Program-made: the position numbers and the translations under genes | The notes under the pieces: generated by a model | Databases searched by the model: none | The model's input: the letters and a program-made list of their open reading frames with translations, nothing else | Told to the model about the DNA's origin: nothing | In this document: positions 7,586-15,954 of the stretch, piece after piece | Position numbering within the stretch: the stretch's first letter is position 1 | How the letters are laid out: each line of letters begins with the position of its first letter | NCBI RefSeq assembly: GCF_000282975.1 | Contig: NZ_ALJC01000114.1 | Location: 1 to 64,000 of the forward strand | Source of the DNA: Pseudomonas psychrophila HA-4 | GTDB lineage: Bacteria > Pseudomonadota > Gammaproteobacteria > Pseudomonadales > Pseudomonadaceae | DNA length: 64,000 bases | Direction of reading: 5' to 3'

Positions 7586-8755
7586 ATGGCCGATTATCTT
7601 CACGGCGTGCGGGTCATCGAACTCAACGATGGCACCCGCCCCATTCGCACCATCCCCACCGCTGTCATCGGCATGGTTTGCACCGCCGAAGACGCGGACG
7701 CGGCGTTCTTTCCACTGGACACGCCGGTACTGATTACCAACGTACAAACCGCGGTTGGCAAAGCCGGGGTTAAAGGCACCCTCGCCGCGAGCCTGCAAGC
7801 CATCGCCGACCAGACCAAGCCGTACACCATTGTGGTAAGGGTGCAGGAAGGCGCCGATGAGGCTGCAACCACTAGTGCCCTGATCGGCACCACCACCGCT
7901 GACGGCAAATACACCGGCATGAAAGCCCTGCTCGCCGCCAAGGCCCGACTGGGCATGGTGCCGCGCATTCTGGGGGTACCGGGCTTGGACAGCCTGCCGG
8001 TGGCCACCGCGTTGGCGAGCATCGCCCAGCAATTACGGGCGTTCGCTTACGTGAGTGCCTGGGACTGCAAAACCAAAGAAGAAGTGGTGGCTTACCGCGA
8101 TAACTTTGGCGCCCGCGAGCTGATGGTCATTTGGCCGGATTTTCTGAACTTCGACACCACTATCAGCCAAACCGCTGTCGCGTCAGCGGTGGCTCGCGCC
8201 TTGGGCTTGCGCGCCAAGATCGATCAGGAAGTGGGCTGGCATAAAACCTTGTCCAACGTCGCAGTCAACGGGGTGACGGGTATCAGCGCCGATGTGTTCT
8301 GGGACCTGCAGAACCCGGCCACCGATGCCAACTACCTCAACAGTAACGAAGTCACCACTTTGATTAACGAAGGCGGCTATCGCTTCTGGGGGAGCCGCAC
8401 GTGCTCCGACGACCCGCTGTTTGCCTTTGAGAATTACACCCGCACCGCACAAATTTTGGCCGACACCATGGCCGAGGCGCATATGTGGGCGGTGGATAAA
8501 CCGATGCACGCCTCACTGGTGCGCGACATCGTCGAGGGCGTTAACGCCAAGTTCCGCGAGTTGATCTCGCAAGGTTATTTGATCGGCGGCGGTTGCTGGT
8601 TCCCCGATGACATCAACGACAAAGACACCCTCAAGGCCGGCAAGCTGTACCTGGATTACGACTACACCCCAGTGCCGCCCTTGGAAGACCTAACCCTGCG
8701 CCAGCGTATCACCGACCGTTACTTGATCGACTTCGCCAGCAAGATCAACCGTTAA
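7586..8755 (+). CDS. FI: Contractile tail sheath protein gpFI
   Basis: The 389-residue sheath begins MADYLHGVRVIELNDGTRPI, as P2-type sheaths do, so I place the start at 7586 and not at the GTG at 7553. Conserved features are the TAVIGMVCTAEDADAAFFPL stretch, the RTAQILADTMAEAHMWAVDK helix and the C-terminal DYDYTPVPPLEDLTLRQRIT. The sheath contracts to drive the tube through the target envelope. Its presence shows a myovirus-type or R-type contractile particle. Confidence 0.93.
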   Translation: MADYLHGVRVIELNDGTRPIRTIPTAVIGMVCTAEDADAAFFPLDTPVLITNVQTAVGKAGVKGTLAASLQAIADQTKPYTIVVRVQEGADEAATTSALIGTTTADGKYTGMKALLAAKARLGMVPRILGVPGLDSLPVATALASIAQQLRAFAYVSAWDCKTKEEVVAYRDNFGARELMVIWPDFLNFDTTISQTAVASAVARALGLRAKIDQEVGWHKTLSNVAVNGVTGISADVFWDLQNPATDANYLNSNEVTTLINEGGYRFWGSRTCSDDPLFAFENYTRTAQILADTMAEAHMWAVDKPMHASLVRDIVEGVNAKFRELISQGYLIGGGCWFPDDINDKDTLKAGKLYLDYDYTPVPPLEDLTLRQRITDRYLIDFASKINR

Positions 8756-8798
8756 AACGGGGCGGCCACTCTGTGCCTGCCCCTAGGAGAACCGCGTT

Positions 8799-9314
8799 AT
8801 GGCCTTACCTCGCAAGCTCAAAAACCTGAACCTGTTCAATGACGGCAATAGCTATTTGGGTGTGGTCAAGTCCGTCACGTTGCCGCCACTGGCTCGCAAG
8901 ATGGAAACCTATCGTGGCGGCGGTATGAATGGCGGTGTCAAGGCCGACTTGGGCATGGCCGACGATGGTCTGCAGTTCGATTGGAAAACCGGTGGCATGG
9001 ATTTGATTTCGCTCAAGCAGTTCGGCGCGATCAACGCGTCGGCCATTGCCCTGCGTTTTTCCGGCGCGTTTCAGCAAGACGATACGGGCGAAACCAGCAC
9101 CGTGGAAATCGCTGTGCGCGGGCGCCATGAGTCCATCGAAATGGGCGACGCCAAGCCCGGCGAAGACACCGAACACAGCATTAAAACCGTCTGCACGTAT
9201 TACAAGTTGACGGTCGATAACGAGGAAATCATCGAAATCGATTTGCTCAATTTTGTCGAGAAGGTCAATGGCGTCGACCTGCTGGAAAAACAGCGCAGCG
9301 CCTTGGGCATCTGA
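8799..9314 (+). CDS. FII: Major tail tube protein gpFII
   Basis: The 171-residue product starts MALPRKLKNLNLFNDGNSYL and contains the YRGGGMNGGVKADLGM loop and the late HSIKTVCTYYKLTVD strand, all typical of P2 gpFII. It stacks into the inner tube of the tail. A TAGGAGA Shine-Dalgarno precedes the ATG. It follows the sheath after 43 bases, as in P2. Confidence 0.93.
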   Translation: MALPRKLKNLNLFNDGNSYLGVVKSVTLPPLARKMETYRGGGMNGGVKADLGMADDGLQFDWKTGGMDLISLKQFGAINASAIALRFSGAFQQDDTGETSTVEIAVRGRHESIEMGDAKPGEDTEHSIKTVCTYYKLTVDNEEIIEIDLLNFVEKVNGVDLLEKQRSALGI

Positions 9315-9346
9315 CCCACCCCTGACCCTTTACCCCGGAGACTCAC

Positions 9347-9676
9347 ATGAACACCACCGAAACCGCTGGAACGCTGCCTGCTGTCGATGACAACTGCGTG
9401 ACCCTCGACCAGCCGATCAAGCGCGGCACCACTGAAATTGCCAGCCTCAGCCTGCGCAAACCCTCATCCGGTGAGCTGCGCGGTGTGTTGTTGATCGATT
9501 TGTTGAACATGGATGTGTCGAGCCTGATCAAGGTGATTCCGCGTCTGAGCAGCCCCAGCATTACCGCGCCGGAAGCCGCCGGCATGGACCCGGCTGACCT
9601 GTTGGCCATCGGCAGCAAGATTGCCGGTTTTTTGTTGCAGAAGTCGGCGAAGACGGATGCATTCCTCGCTGCGTAG
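9347..9676 (+). CDS. E: Tail assembly chaperone gpE, zero-frame product
   Basis: The 109-residue product (VTLDQPIKRGTTEIASLSLR, then KPSSGELRGVLLIDLLNMD) matches the P2 gpE tail assembly family. It binds the tape measure before tube growth. A slippery T TTT TTG at 9628-9634 lies in the correct phase in its last third. Ribosomes that slip back one base avoid the TAG at 9674 and continue into E', as in P2. Confidence 0.9.
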   Translation: MNTTETAGTLPAVDDNCVTLDQPIKRGTTEIASLSLRKPSSGELRGVLLIDLLNMDVSSLIKVIPRLSSPSITAPEAAGMDPADLLAIGSKIAGFLLQKSAKTDAFLAA

Positions 9677-9804
9677 AAGACGCCATGGCTGACTTGGCGG
9701 TGGTGTTTCATTGGGCCCCAGCGGAGATGAATCATCTGGGCCTGCAAGAGCTGATGGACTGGCGCGAGCGTGCCAGGGTGCGGAGTTCAACCGATGGCGA
9801 ATGA
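9347..9804 (+). CDS. E+E': Fused gpE-E' by programmed -1 frameshift
   Basis: Reading 9347-9634 in frame and then 9634-9804 after a one-base backward slip gives a protein of about 152 residues. The new frame (VAEVGEDGCIPRCVEDAMAD) stays open to the TGA at 9802. It ends in the conserved GpE' sequence LAVVFHWAPAEMNHLGLQEL followed by MDWRERAR. An ATG at 9685 could also start a free 39-residue E', too short for usual gene callers. P2 and many contractile phages make both E and E+E' in a fixed ratio. The heptamer and the reading frames are seen directly. Confidence 0.88.
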
Positions 9805-12352
9805 TTTAAGACTGAGGGTGTTGCTCAATGCCATTGACCGCGTAACTGCACCCTTGCGCAGTATTCAGCGGCAGTCCAACGTGGCTGGCCAAGCGCTCAA
9901 AGCAGCAAGAGACAAGCTCAAAGCGCTCAATGACTCGCAGAAACAAATCAATGGTTTCCGCGAGCTAAAGCAAGGTCTTAACTCTACCCGCACCGAACTG
10001 CAGGCTGCCCAGCAACGTACTCAGGCACTCGGACGCGCACTGTCACAAACGCAAAATCCAACCCGTGCCATGACACGAGAGTTTGAGCAAGCCAAACGCG
10101 CTATGCAGCAACTCAAGCAGCAGGAAACGGCCCAAACGCAGCAACTTCAACAGATGCGTCAACGATTGAGCGCTGCCGGAATTTCGACACGAAACCTGGG
10201 TGAGCATGAGCGCCGTTTACGCCAAGACATTATCAATGCCAACCAGCAGATGGAACGGCAACGTCAACGCCTCGAGGCCCTCACCCGCCAACAGCAACGT
10301 CTGACTCGCGCCAGTCAGACCTATCAACGTCAACAGCAGTCGGTTGGCAAATTAGCGGGTAAGGGCGCGGCAGCAGTTGCCGGTGGTGGCGCTGCGCTGT
10401 ATGCGGGGGCACGGCTACTCAGACCTGGGGTTGAGTACGGCGCCCAAATGGGCGAGTTGCAGGCTGTTACTCGCTTGGAAAAGGACGATGAGCGCTTCTC
10501 TGCGCTCAAGCAACAGGCGCGTGACTTGGGGGCCTCTACGGCGTTTAGTGCCACGCAGGTTGGTGCTGGCCAAACCTTTCTAGCACGTGCAGGTTTTACC
10601 CCTGAAGCTATCAATGCCTCTATGCAAGACGTGCTCGATCTTGCACTTGCCAACGGCGTCGATCTGGCACGCTCGGCTGATATCGCGTCGAATATCAGCA
10701 GTGCTTTTAAGATCGACCCGCAGGTGGGAGGCAACATAACCCGCGTGACAGATGTGCTTTCCGCCGCATCTTCACGCGCAAACGTAAACCTCGAAATGCT
10801 TGGCGACACCATGAAGTACATGGGTTCAGCCGAAGGTCTGGGACTGACACTTGAGCAAGCAGCAAGCATGGCGGGTTTACTGGGCAATATTGGCATTCAA
10901 GGCAGCCAAGCCGGTACAACCCTACGCGCCATGCTCAATCGACTGACCGCGCCAGCCAAAGAAGCGAAAAAATCAATGGCGGAACTGGGCCTGCAGGTCA
11001 GTGATTCCAACGGCAACCTTCGCGCGATGCCTGACATCCTTCAGGACGTGGCCACCGCCACTGCCAAGATGGGCAACATTGAGCGAGCAAAGCACCTCAA
11101 GGTTATTTTCGGGGAAGAAGCGGGCTCTGGTATGGCTGAGCTGATCAATAAACAAGGGACGGGTGCCATGACAGCACTCTTGGGCGAACTTAAAAACGCT
11201 CAAGGTGAAAACTCTAAAATGGCACGCATCCGAGCGGACAATATCGACGGTGACCTTAAAAGCCTGCGCAGTGCCTGGGAAGAAGTTGGCATTAGCATTA
11301 CCGATGTCAACGACGGGCCAATACGGCAAGCGGTTAAAAGTATTACTGACGTGATTAGAACCGTGGGTGAGTGGATTAAACACAACCCTGCACTTAGCGC
11401 TGGCCTATTCAAGGCAGCAGCCATTATTGCTGGTTTCACTGCGGTAGTGGGTGGCCTGATGATTGCTGTCGCCAGTGCATTACTGCCATTTATTGCACTG
11501 CGCCTGATGCTGGCTCAAGTGGGTATTCGCCTGCCCGGTTTGATCACGCTGTTCTGGAACCTCGGCAAGAACGTGCTGCCCTTTGTCGGCAAGGCTGTGA
11601 TGTGGCTCGGGCGAGCACTGCTACTAAATCCGGTCGGTATTGCGATCAGTGCCATTGCCGCTGCCGCCTATCTCATCTACAACAACTGGGATGCGGTCAA
11701 AGGTTACTTCGTCAGTGCCTGGGCTGAAATCAAGGCCGGCTTTGACGGCGGTGTTGGCGGCATCGTAACGGTGCTGACCAACTTCAGCCCGGTCGGGCTG
11801 ATATACCAAGCCTTTGCGGGTGTATTGAGTTACTTGGGCATTGATCTGCCCAACCGCTTTACCGAGTTCGGCGGCATGATTGTCAATGGTTTGGTCAACG
11901 GGTTGTATGCAGGGCTGGGCAAGATAAAAACGGCTATCAACAACATCGGCGATTCGACCATTGCATGGTTCAAGGAAAAGCTCGACATCAACAGCCCGTC
12001 GCGGGTGTTTGCACAGTTGGGCAATTTCACTATGGCCGGCCTGGCCCAAGGCTTGAACGAGGGCAGCCATGGCCCGCTGAACGCCATCGGCGAGCTCAGT
12101 AAACAGTTAACGGCCAGCAGCGCACTCGCCATCGGTACCCTCAGCACCCCTGCGCTGGCTGTTGATACGCGCGCGCCTATCAGCCAGGCAGGTACCTCCA
12201 CATACGACAGCAACGACCACTACGAAATCAACATCCACTCCACGCCCACCATGGACGCCCAAGCCATTGCCCGTGCGGTACGCATTGAACTGAGCCGTAT
12301 CGACAACGAAAAATCGGCCCAACGTCGCAGCCAATTTTCTGACATGGACTAA
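9794..12352 (+). CDS. T: Tail tape measure protein gpT
   Basis: The start at 9794 gives MANDLRLRVLLNAIDRVTAP and an 852-residue protein. Residues about 20-180 are coiled coil rich in Gln and Arg. The next part (ARDLGASTAFSATQVGAGQT, then AASMAGLLGNIGIQGSQAGT) is the TP901-type tape measure core. Two or three hydrophobic segments lie around residues 535-620. A NSPSRVFAQLG motif comes late in the protein. It sets tail length and is expelled during infection. It overlaps the E' end by 11 bases. Confidence 0.92.
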   Translation: MANDLRLRVLLNAIDRVTAPLRSIQRQSNVAGQALKAARDKLKALNDSQKQINGFRELKQGLNSTRTELQAAQQRTQALGRALSQTQNPTRAMTREFEQAKRAMQQLKQQETAQTQQLQQMRQRLSAAGISTRNLGEHERRLRQDIINANQQMERQRQRLEALTRQQQRLTRASQTYQRQQQSVGKLAGKGAAAVAGGGAALYAGARLLRPGVEYGAQMGELQAVTRLEKDDERFSALKQQARDLGASTAFSATQVGAGQTFLARAGFTPEAINASMQDVLDLALANGVDLARSADIASNISSAFKIDPQVGGNITRVTDVLSAASSRANVNLEMLGDTMKYMGSAEGLGLTLEQAASMAGLLGNIGIQGSQAGTTLRAMLNRLTAPAKEAKKSMAELGLQVSDSNGNLRAMPDILQDVATATAKMGNIERAKHLKVIFGEEAGSGMAELINKQGTGAMTALLGELKNAQGENSKMARIRADNIDGDLKSLRSAWEEVGISITDVNDGPIRQAVKSITDVIRTVGEWIKHNPALSAGLFKAAAIIAGFTAVVGGLMIAVASALLPFIALRLMLAQVGIRLPGLITLFWNLGKNVLPFVGKAVMWLGRALLLNPVGIAISAIAAAAYLIYNNWDAVKGYFVSAWAEIKAGFDGGVGGIVTVLTNFSPVGLIYQAFAGVLSYLGIDLPNRFTEFGGMIVNGLVNGLYAGLGKIKTAINNIGDSTIAWFKEKLDINSPSRVFAQLGNFTMAGLAQGLNEGSHGPLNAIGELSKQLTASSALAIGTLSTPALAVDTRAPISQAGTSTYDSNDHYEINIHSTPTMDAQAIARAVRIELSRIDNEKSAQRRSQFSDMD

Positions 12353-12357
12353 CCACT

Positions 12358-12798
12358 ATGATGCTTGCCCTCGGCATGTTCGTGTTCAGCCTTTCGACGT
12401 TGGCCTACCAAGAGCTGCAGCGCCAGACCGATTGGCGTCACCCCAGCAGCAGCCGGGTCGGTGCTGCGCCGGCACGGCAATTTATTGGTCGGGGCGACGA
12501 CAGCATCACCCTGCCCGGCATCCTCTTTCCCGAGCTGGCCGGCAGCACGCTGAGCCTAGACGCGTTACGCCTAATGGCCAACACCGGCAAGGCATGGCCA
12601 ATGATTGAGGGCAGCGGGCGCATTTACGGCCTGTGGATAATCGAGAGCCTGAGTGAAACCAAGACTGTGTTCTTCCGGGACGGTACGCCGCGCCGGATCG
12701 AATTTACTCTGAACCTTAAGCGTATCGACGATGATCAGCTCGACTTGATCGGCGCCGCGACCAGCGCAGGGGTCAACGTTCTAAGAGGTTTACTGTGA
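12358..12798 (+). CDS. U: Tail terminator-like protein gpU
   Basis: The 146-residue product has the gpU pattern: MLALGMFVFSLSTLAYQELQ, then a DWRHPSSSRVG loop and a C-terminal RRIEFTLNLKRIDDD. In P2 it acts in tail completion. The gene begins five bases after T stops and overlaps D by four bases. Confidence 0.9.
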   Translation: MMLALGMFVFSLSTLAYQELQRQTDWRHPSSSRVGAAPARQFIGRGDDSITLPGILFPELAGSTLSLDALRLMANTGKAWPMIEGSGRIYGLWIIESLSETKTVFFRDGTPRRIEFTLNLKRIDDDQLDLIGAATSAGVNVLRGLL

Positions 12799-14051
12799 TC
12801 GATGATGTAGCCGGGTATCTGCACAACACCGCCGAACGTGTGCAACGTGACGCGGTGTACGCGACCCCAGTGTTTCGTATTACCGTAGATGGCAACGATA
12901 TTGCCCAACTCATCAGCCCGCGCCTGATCAGCCTCGAGCTGACCGACAACCGAGGGCTTGAGGCTGATCAACTGAGCCTCACCCTCAGTGACCATGACGG
13001 CCTGCTGGCCATGCCAGCCAAAGGCGCACTGCTGCACCTTTGGCTGGGCTGGAGCGATACCGGACTTGTGAATAAAGGCAGCTATACCCTCGACGAACTG
13101 GAACACAACGGTGCCCCGGATACCCTGAGCCTGCGCGCCCGATCGGCAGACTTGCGCAAGAGCTTGAAGACCAAACGCGAGCGCAGTTGGAGTAACAAAA
13201 CCCTCGGCGATGTGATCAACGACATTGCCCTAGGCAACGACCTGAAACCGACTATCGCCCAGACGTTAGCCGGGCAGCCCATTCTGCAACTTGATCAGGC
13301 CAATGAGTCCGACGCCAACCTGATCAGCCGCTTGGGCGAAGAATTCGACGCGGTGGCCAGCGTTAAAGCGGGTTGCCTGCTGTGCCTGCCAGCGGGCGGT
13401 GGTCAGTCGGTGACCGGCATCGTCCTACCCCATATCACTCTCACCCGCGAAGACGGCGACCAGCACCGCTACCTACAAGCCGACCGCGACAGCTATGACG
13501 GGGTTCGGGCGTACTTTTACGACATCAACAGCGCCAAAAAGCAGGAAGCCATCGCCGGCGGGGGTGACAACCTCAAAGACCTGCGCCACACCTACAGTGA
13601 CCTACAATCGGCACTGCGTGCTGCCCGTTCTGAATTCAAGCGCCTGCAACGCGCCAGCGCGACCCTGAGCTACACCTTGGCAAAGGCGCGCCCGGACTTG
13701 ATCCCGGAACTGACCTACACCCTGATGGGCATCAAAGACGAAATCGACGCCATCATCTGGTACGGCGGCAACGTGCAACACAGCCTGAGTGCGGATGGCG
13801 GGTACACCATGAGCCTGGAACTGGAAAGCAAGTTGCCGGAGGATGGGGTTGAGGATTTGGCAGAAAACGACGATGGCGATTACACGGGGGTAATTGCTTA
13901 CTACCGAGACCCGAAGACGGGCAAAGAAAAGACGGTTACTGCGGGGGACCCAGACAAGCCGAAACGGCTACAGTGGTTGTATGCCAGCGAGCAAACGGCT
14001 AGACGAGCGGTAGGCCGGGAGTGGGCACGAAAGAACTTTCCTACGGGTTGA
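12795..14051 (+). CDS. D: Tail hub protein gpD (late control D)
   Basis: The 418-residue protein starts at a GTG coupled to the stop of U. It has the gpD/gp27-like hub features: TPVFRITVDGNDIAQLISPR at residues about 22-41, LISLELTDNRGLEADQLSLT, the FDAVASVKAGCLLCLPAG stretch and a C-terminal QTARRAVGREWARKNF. It forms the trimeric hub that carries the gpV spike. It is the last gene of the tail operon. P2 would have ogr next; here a toxin-antitoxin pair intervenes. Confidence 0.92.
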   Translation: MIDDVAGYLHNTAERVQRDAVYATPVFRITVDGNDIAQLISPRLISLELTDNRGLEADQLSLTLSDHDGLLAMPAKGALLHLWLGWSDTGLVNKGSYTLDELEHNGAPDTLSLRARSADLRKSLKTKRERSWSNKTLGDVINDIALGNDLKPTIAQTLAGQPILQLDQANESDANLISRLGEEFDAVASVKAGCLLCLPAGGGQSVTGIVLPHITLTREDGDQHRYLQADRDSYDGVRAYFYDINSAKKQEAIAGGGDNLKDLRHTYSDLQSALRAARSEFKRLQRASATLSYTLAKARPDLIPELTYTLMGIKDEIDAIIWYGGNVQHSLSADGGYTMSLELESKLPEDGVEDLAENDDGDYTGVIAYYRDPKTGKEKTVTAGDPDKPKRLQWLYASEQTARRAVGREWARKNFPTG

Positions 14052-14118
14052 GCGTTTGCTCATAAAAGAGTAATCCCATAAGCTATTAAGCATGAATACA
14101 CAGACCTCGGAGGTTGTC

Positions 14119-14265
14119 ATGGCCACCACCAAGAAAGCCGAAAAACCGCGTAAAAAGGTCATCAGCCACGAGCTGACTTATCTTGATGTCCGCCAAGCCG
14201 CACGCGATGGGCAAAAGGCTTTCGACGCATTTGTCCTGACTGGCAAACTGCCTGTCTCTAAGTAG
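14119..14265 (+). CDS. Short basic protein, candidate antitoxin to the YafO-like toxin
   Basis: A 48-codon gene too short for usual callers starts at 14119 after a strong CGGAGG at 14108-14113. It reads MATTKKAEKPRKKVISHELT and ends FVLTGKLPVSK. An in-frame ATG at 14092 would add nine residues but lacks a Shine-Dalgarno. It stops six bases before the YafO-like toxin starts. Its position and size suggest the antitoxin. The family is not one I can name, so the role is inferred from context only. Confidence 0.55.
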   Translation: MATTKKAEKPRKKVISHELTYLDVRQAARDGQKAFDAFVLTGKLPVSK

Positions 14266-14271
14266 GTATCA

Positions 14272-14688
14272 ATGCCTGCTGTCAAAATATCTGCACTTTT
14301 TCAAGACATCGAACATTGGGAAAACTTCGCCGCACACTTTTTTAACTACAAAGTGTGCGGCGATTTGCCTGGTATTTTCGGTCGAGATGAAAAGCTTGAT
14401 CTGGAGGGGATTTGGCACATTCACTTGGCCACCACCTTGAATGTGCAAAGCCTATGGGCCAAGCATAGAGATCAGTACTACCGCACTACCCGCCTCAACG
14501 ATCCGGACAATGATTACTGGCTGCTCTACGCGTATGACAACTACCGCGATGAATACCTGCTACTGACTATTCTTGGGCCAGATGCTCACAGTCGACAGGA
14601 ATGGGGATCTTACCTGCGTAATATTCATACCCAGATTGTTGAGCCGTGGGTCGTGGGATCTGTGGTTTATCCGGATATCGATGATTAG
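14272..14688 (+). CDS. yafO: YafO family mRNA interferase toxin
   Basis: The 138-residue product carries the YafO signature: FAAHFFNYKVCGDLPGIFGR, then WHIHLATTLN, an RTTRLNDPDNDYWLLY strand and a LLLTILGPDAHSRQEW end. YafO-type toxins cleave mRNA on translating ribosomes. It sits between the tail operon and the repressor, a cargo position in P2-like elements. It probably stabilises the element. The E. coli protein is 132 residues, so this is full length. Confidence 0.75.
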   Translation: MPAVKISALFQDIEHWENFAAHFFNYKVCGDLPGIFGRDEKLDLEGIWHIHLATTLNVQSLWAKHRDQYYRTTRLNDPDNDYWLLYAYDNYRDEYLLLTILGPDAHSRQEWGSYLRNIHTQIVEPWVVGSVVYPDIDD

Positions 14689-14697
14689 ACAGAACGA

Positions 14698-15177
14698 CTA
14701 ATTGCCACCTTCTTCGATGCAATGTTCGACCATGTCATATTCAGTGCCCCATTGACGCTCACATGAGCGGCGCAAGGTGCCTGAGTAATTGCGTTCTATG
14801 TTGTCTTTGGCAGTCCTGCGCTCTTTGGCACAATGCTCTTGCATGTCGAATTCATTGGGCCACTCTCTGGCGCAGCGGGTTGCAATTTCGTCTTTTGAGG
14901 CACGAGCTATCGCGCTCTTGGATGACTGCTGCTCTTTAATGCAGTGCAAAACCATTTCATAGTTAGTGCCCCACTCGGACTCACAGTGGGTGCGTATCGG
15001 GCCTGAATACTTACTAAGGCTGCGAACGGCGCTTCGCTGTTCTGTAACGCAATGATTGTACATATCACGATCACTGGGCCATTCATCTCGGCAATGGTTG
15101 GCGATAGCTTGCTCGTCGGACCAAGCCATGCTGCTCAAAGCCATTAAACACAACGTTGCGTAGACGTTTCTTAACAT
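14698..15177 (-). CDS. Secreted protein with four Cys-Trp-His-Cys repeats
   Basis: From 15177 the 159-residue product starts with a signal peptide (MLRNVYATLCLMALSSMAWS). Four tandem repeats follow, each with a Cys, a Trp about three to four residues on and a closing His-Cys: HCRDEWPSDRDMYNHC, HCESEWGTNYEMVLHC, RCAREWPNEFDMQEHC and SCERQWGTEYDMVEHC. Each is spaced by about 38 residues. Eight Cys in pairs suggest disulphides or metal binding in the periplasm. I know no function for it. The start follows AGGGAGAGGG, and the second of two adjacent ATGs is best spaced. It faces the toxin gene. Confidence 0.75.
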   Translation of the reverse strand: MLRNVYATLCLMALSSMAWSDEQAIANHCRDEWPSDRDMYNHCVTEQRSAVRSLSKYSGPIRTHCESEWGTNYEMVLHCIKEQQSSKSAIARASKDEIATRCAREWPNEFDMQEHCAKERRTAKDNIERNYSGTLRRSCERQWGTEYDMVEHCIEEGGN

Positions 15178-15239
15178 CATCCCTCTCCCTATCCCCAACC
15201 TATCGTCGATCACTTCGGCAATCCGCAATGACCCTGGAA

Positions 15240-15259
15240 GCCCAAGCAAATGCTTGGGC
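15240..15259 (-). terminator. Small perfect hairpin between leftward genes
   Basis: GCCCAAGC and GCTTGGGC flank an AAAT loop. It lies between the leftward 55-residue ORF and the leftward Cys-repeat gene. There is no long T-run after it, so it may be an attenuator or a processing site and not a full terminator. Confidence 0.4.
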
Positions 15260-15276
15260 CGAAGACCCTTTCGAGG

Positions 15277-15444
15277 TCAACCTGACGTTAATGAAAAAAC
15301 CTCAGCCATTCGACGAATGTAGCGCCTGTCATGCTCAGACATTTCCCTATACAGCGTAAGAAGCATCCTTTCATCGTCAGTCAATGAGGTGTCCAGGACC
15401 AACTTATTGTTTTCGCTAGGGTTGGGTCTGTTTTGGTTCGACAT
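15277..15444 (-). CDS. Small 55-residue phage protein, unrecognised
   Basis: A short gene reads leftwards from an ATG at 15444 to a TGA at 15277-15279. It begins MSNQNRPNPSENNKLVLDTS and continues with TDDERMLLTLYREMSEHDRR and a hydrophobic-basic end. A GGAG lies nine bases before the start. The charged helix suggests a small regulatory or DNA-binding partner. It is downstream of the repressor on the same strand and may be transcribed with it. Function unknown. Confidence 0.55.
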   Translation of the reverse strand: MSNQNRPNPSENNKLVLDTSLTDDERMLLTLYREMSEHDRRYIRRMAEVFSLTSG

Positions 15445-15534
15445 GCTCTGTACTCCATTTCTCGCATAGTCGAATGGACGTTAAAGGGGGCAATTTGGAA
15501 TTTAAGCGGGGGAAGTACTCCATTACTTGAAGGA

Positions 15535-15882
15535 CTATTCCTTTAGTTTTGTAGAAACCTCCCACATAGCACCCACGATTCGATGGACGGCTTTTTTGTC
15601 CGCGTCAGCTAATGCCCTGTATTGGTTTACCAGCTTGTCTTCGGCAACCGTAAACCCTTCGACAACCTGTGGGGTCGCGACGCCTGTGACCACGTAAAGG
15701 ATGTCGACACCCTTTTCAGCCACAGCCGCGAGATAGGCCGCGTCTGGGGCTCGCTCACCCTTTTCATAGTTGTACTGACTATTTTTCGAGGCGCCAGCCA
15801 CAGCCGCAAGCTCGGTCTGATTGAGCCCCAAACGCTCCCGCTCCTCTTTGAGGCGATCACCGATTCCCACATTCGTCTCCAT
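15535..15882 (-). CDS. XRE-type phage repressor
   Basis: The 115-residue product has an N-terminal helix-turn-helix (RLKEERERLGLNQTELAAVA, then GASKNSQYNYEKGERAPDAA) at residues about 8-60. A short C-terminal oligomerisation part follows. There is no peptidase domain, so RecA-triggered self-cleavage of the LexA/CI kind is not expected. It is transcribed away from the Cro-like gene across a 72-base operator region and is the likely lysogenic repressor. Confidence 0.85.
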   Translation of the reverse strand: METNVGIGDRLKEERERLGLNQTELAAVAGASKNSQYNYEKGERAPDAAYLAAVAEKGVDILYVVTGVATPQVVEGFTVAEDKLVNQYRALADADKKAVHRIVGAMWEVSTKLKE

Positions 15883-15895
15883 TAAGGCTTTACAA

Positions 15896-15911
15896 TCCCA
15901 CGATCATGGGA
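15896..15911. promoter_or_regulatory. Candidate repressor operator
   Basis: A palindrome TCCCA-CGATCA-TGGGA lies in the 72-base gap between the divergent repressor and Cro-like genes. A further TCCCA occurs inside the repressor start region. This is where a genetic switch would place operators. No promoter hexamers are clear enough to state. Confidence 0.5.
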
Positions 15912-15954
15912 AATACTTTGCCTGTCATCACACTAAATCACACGATCCGAGACT

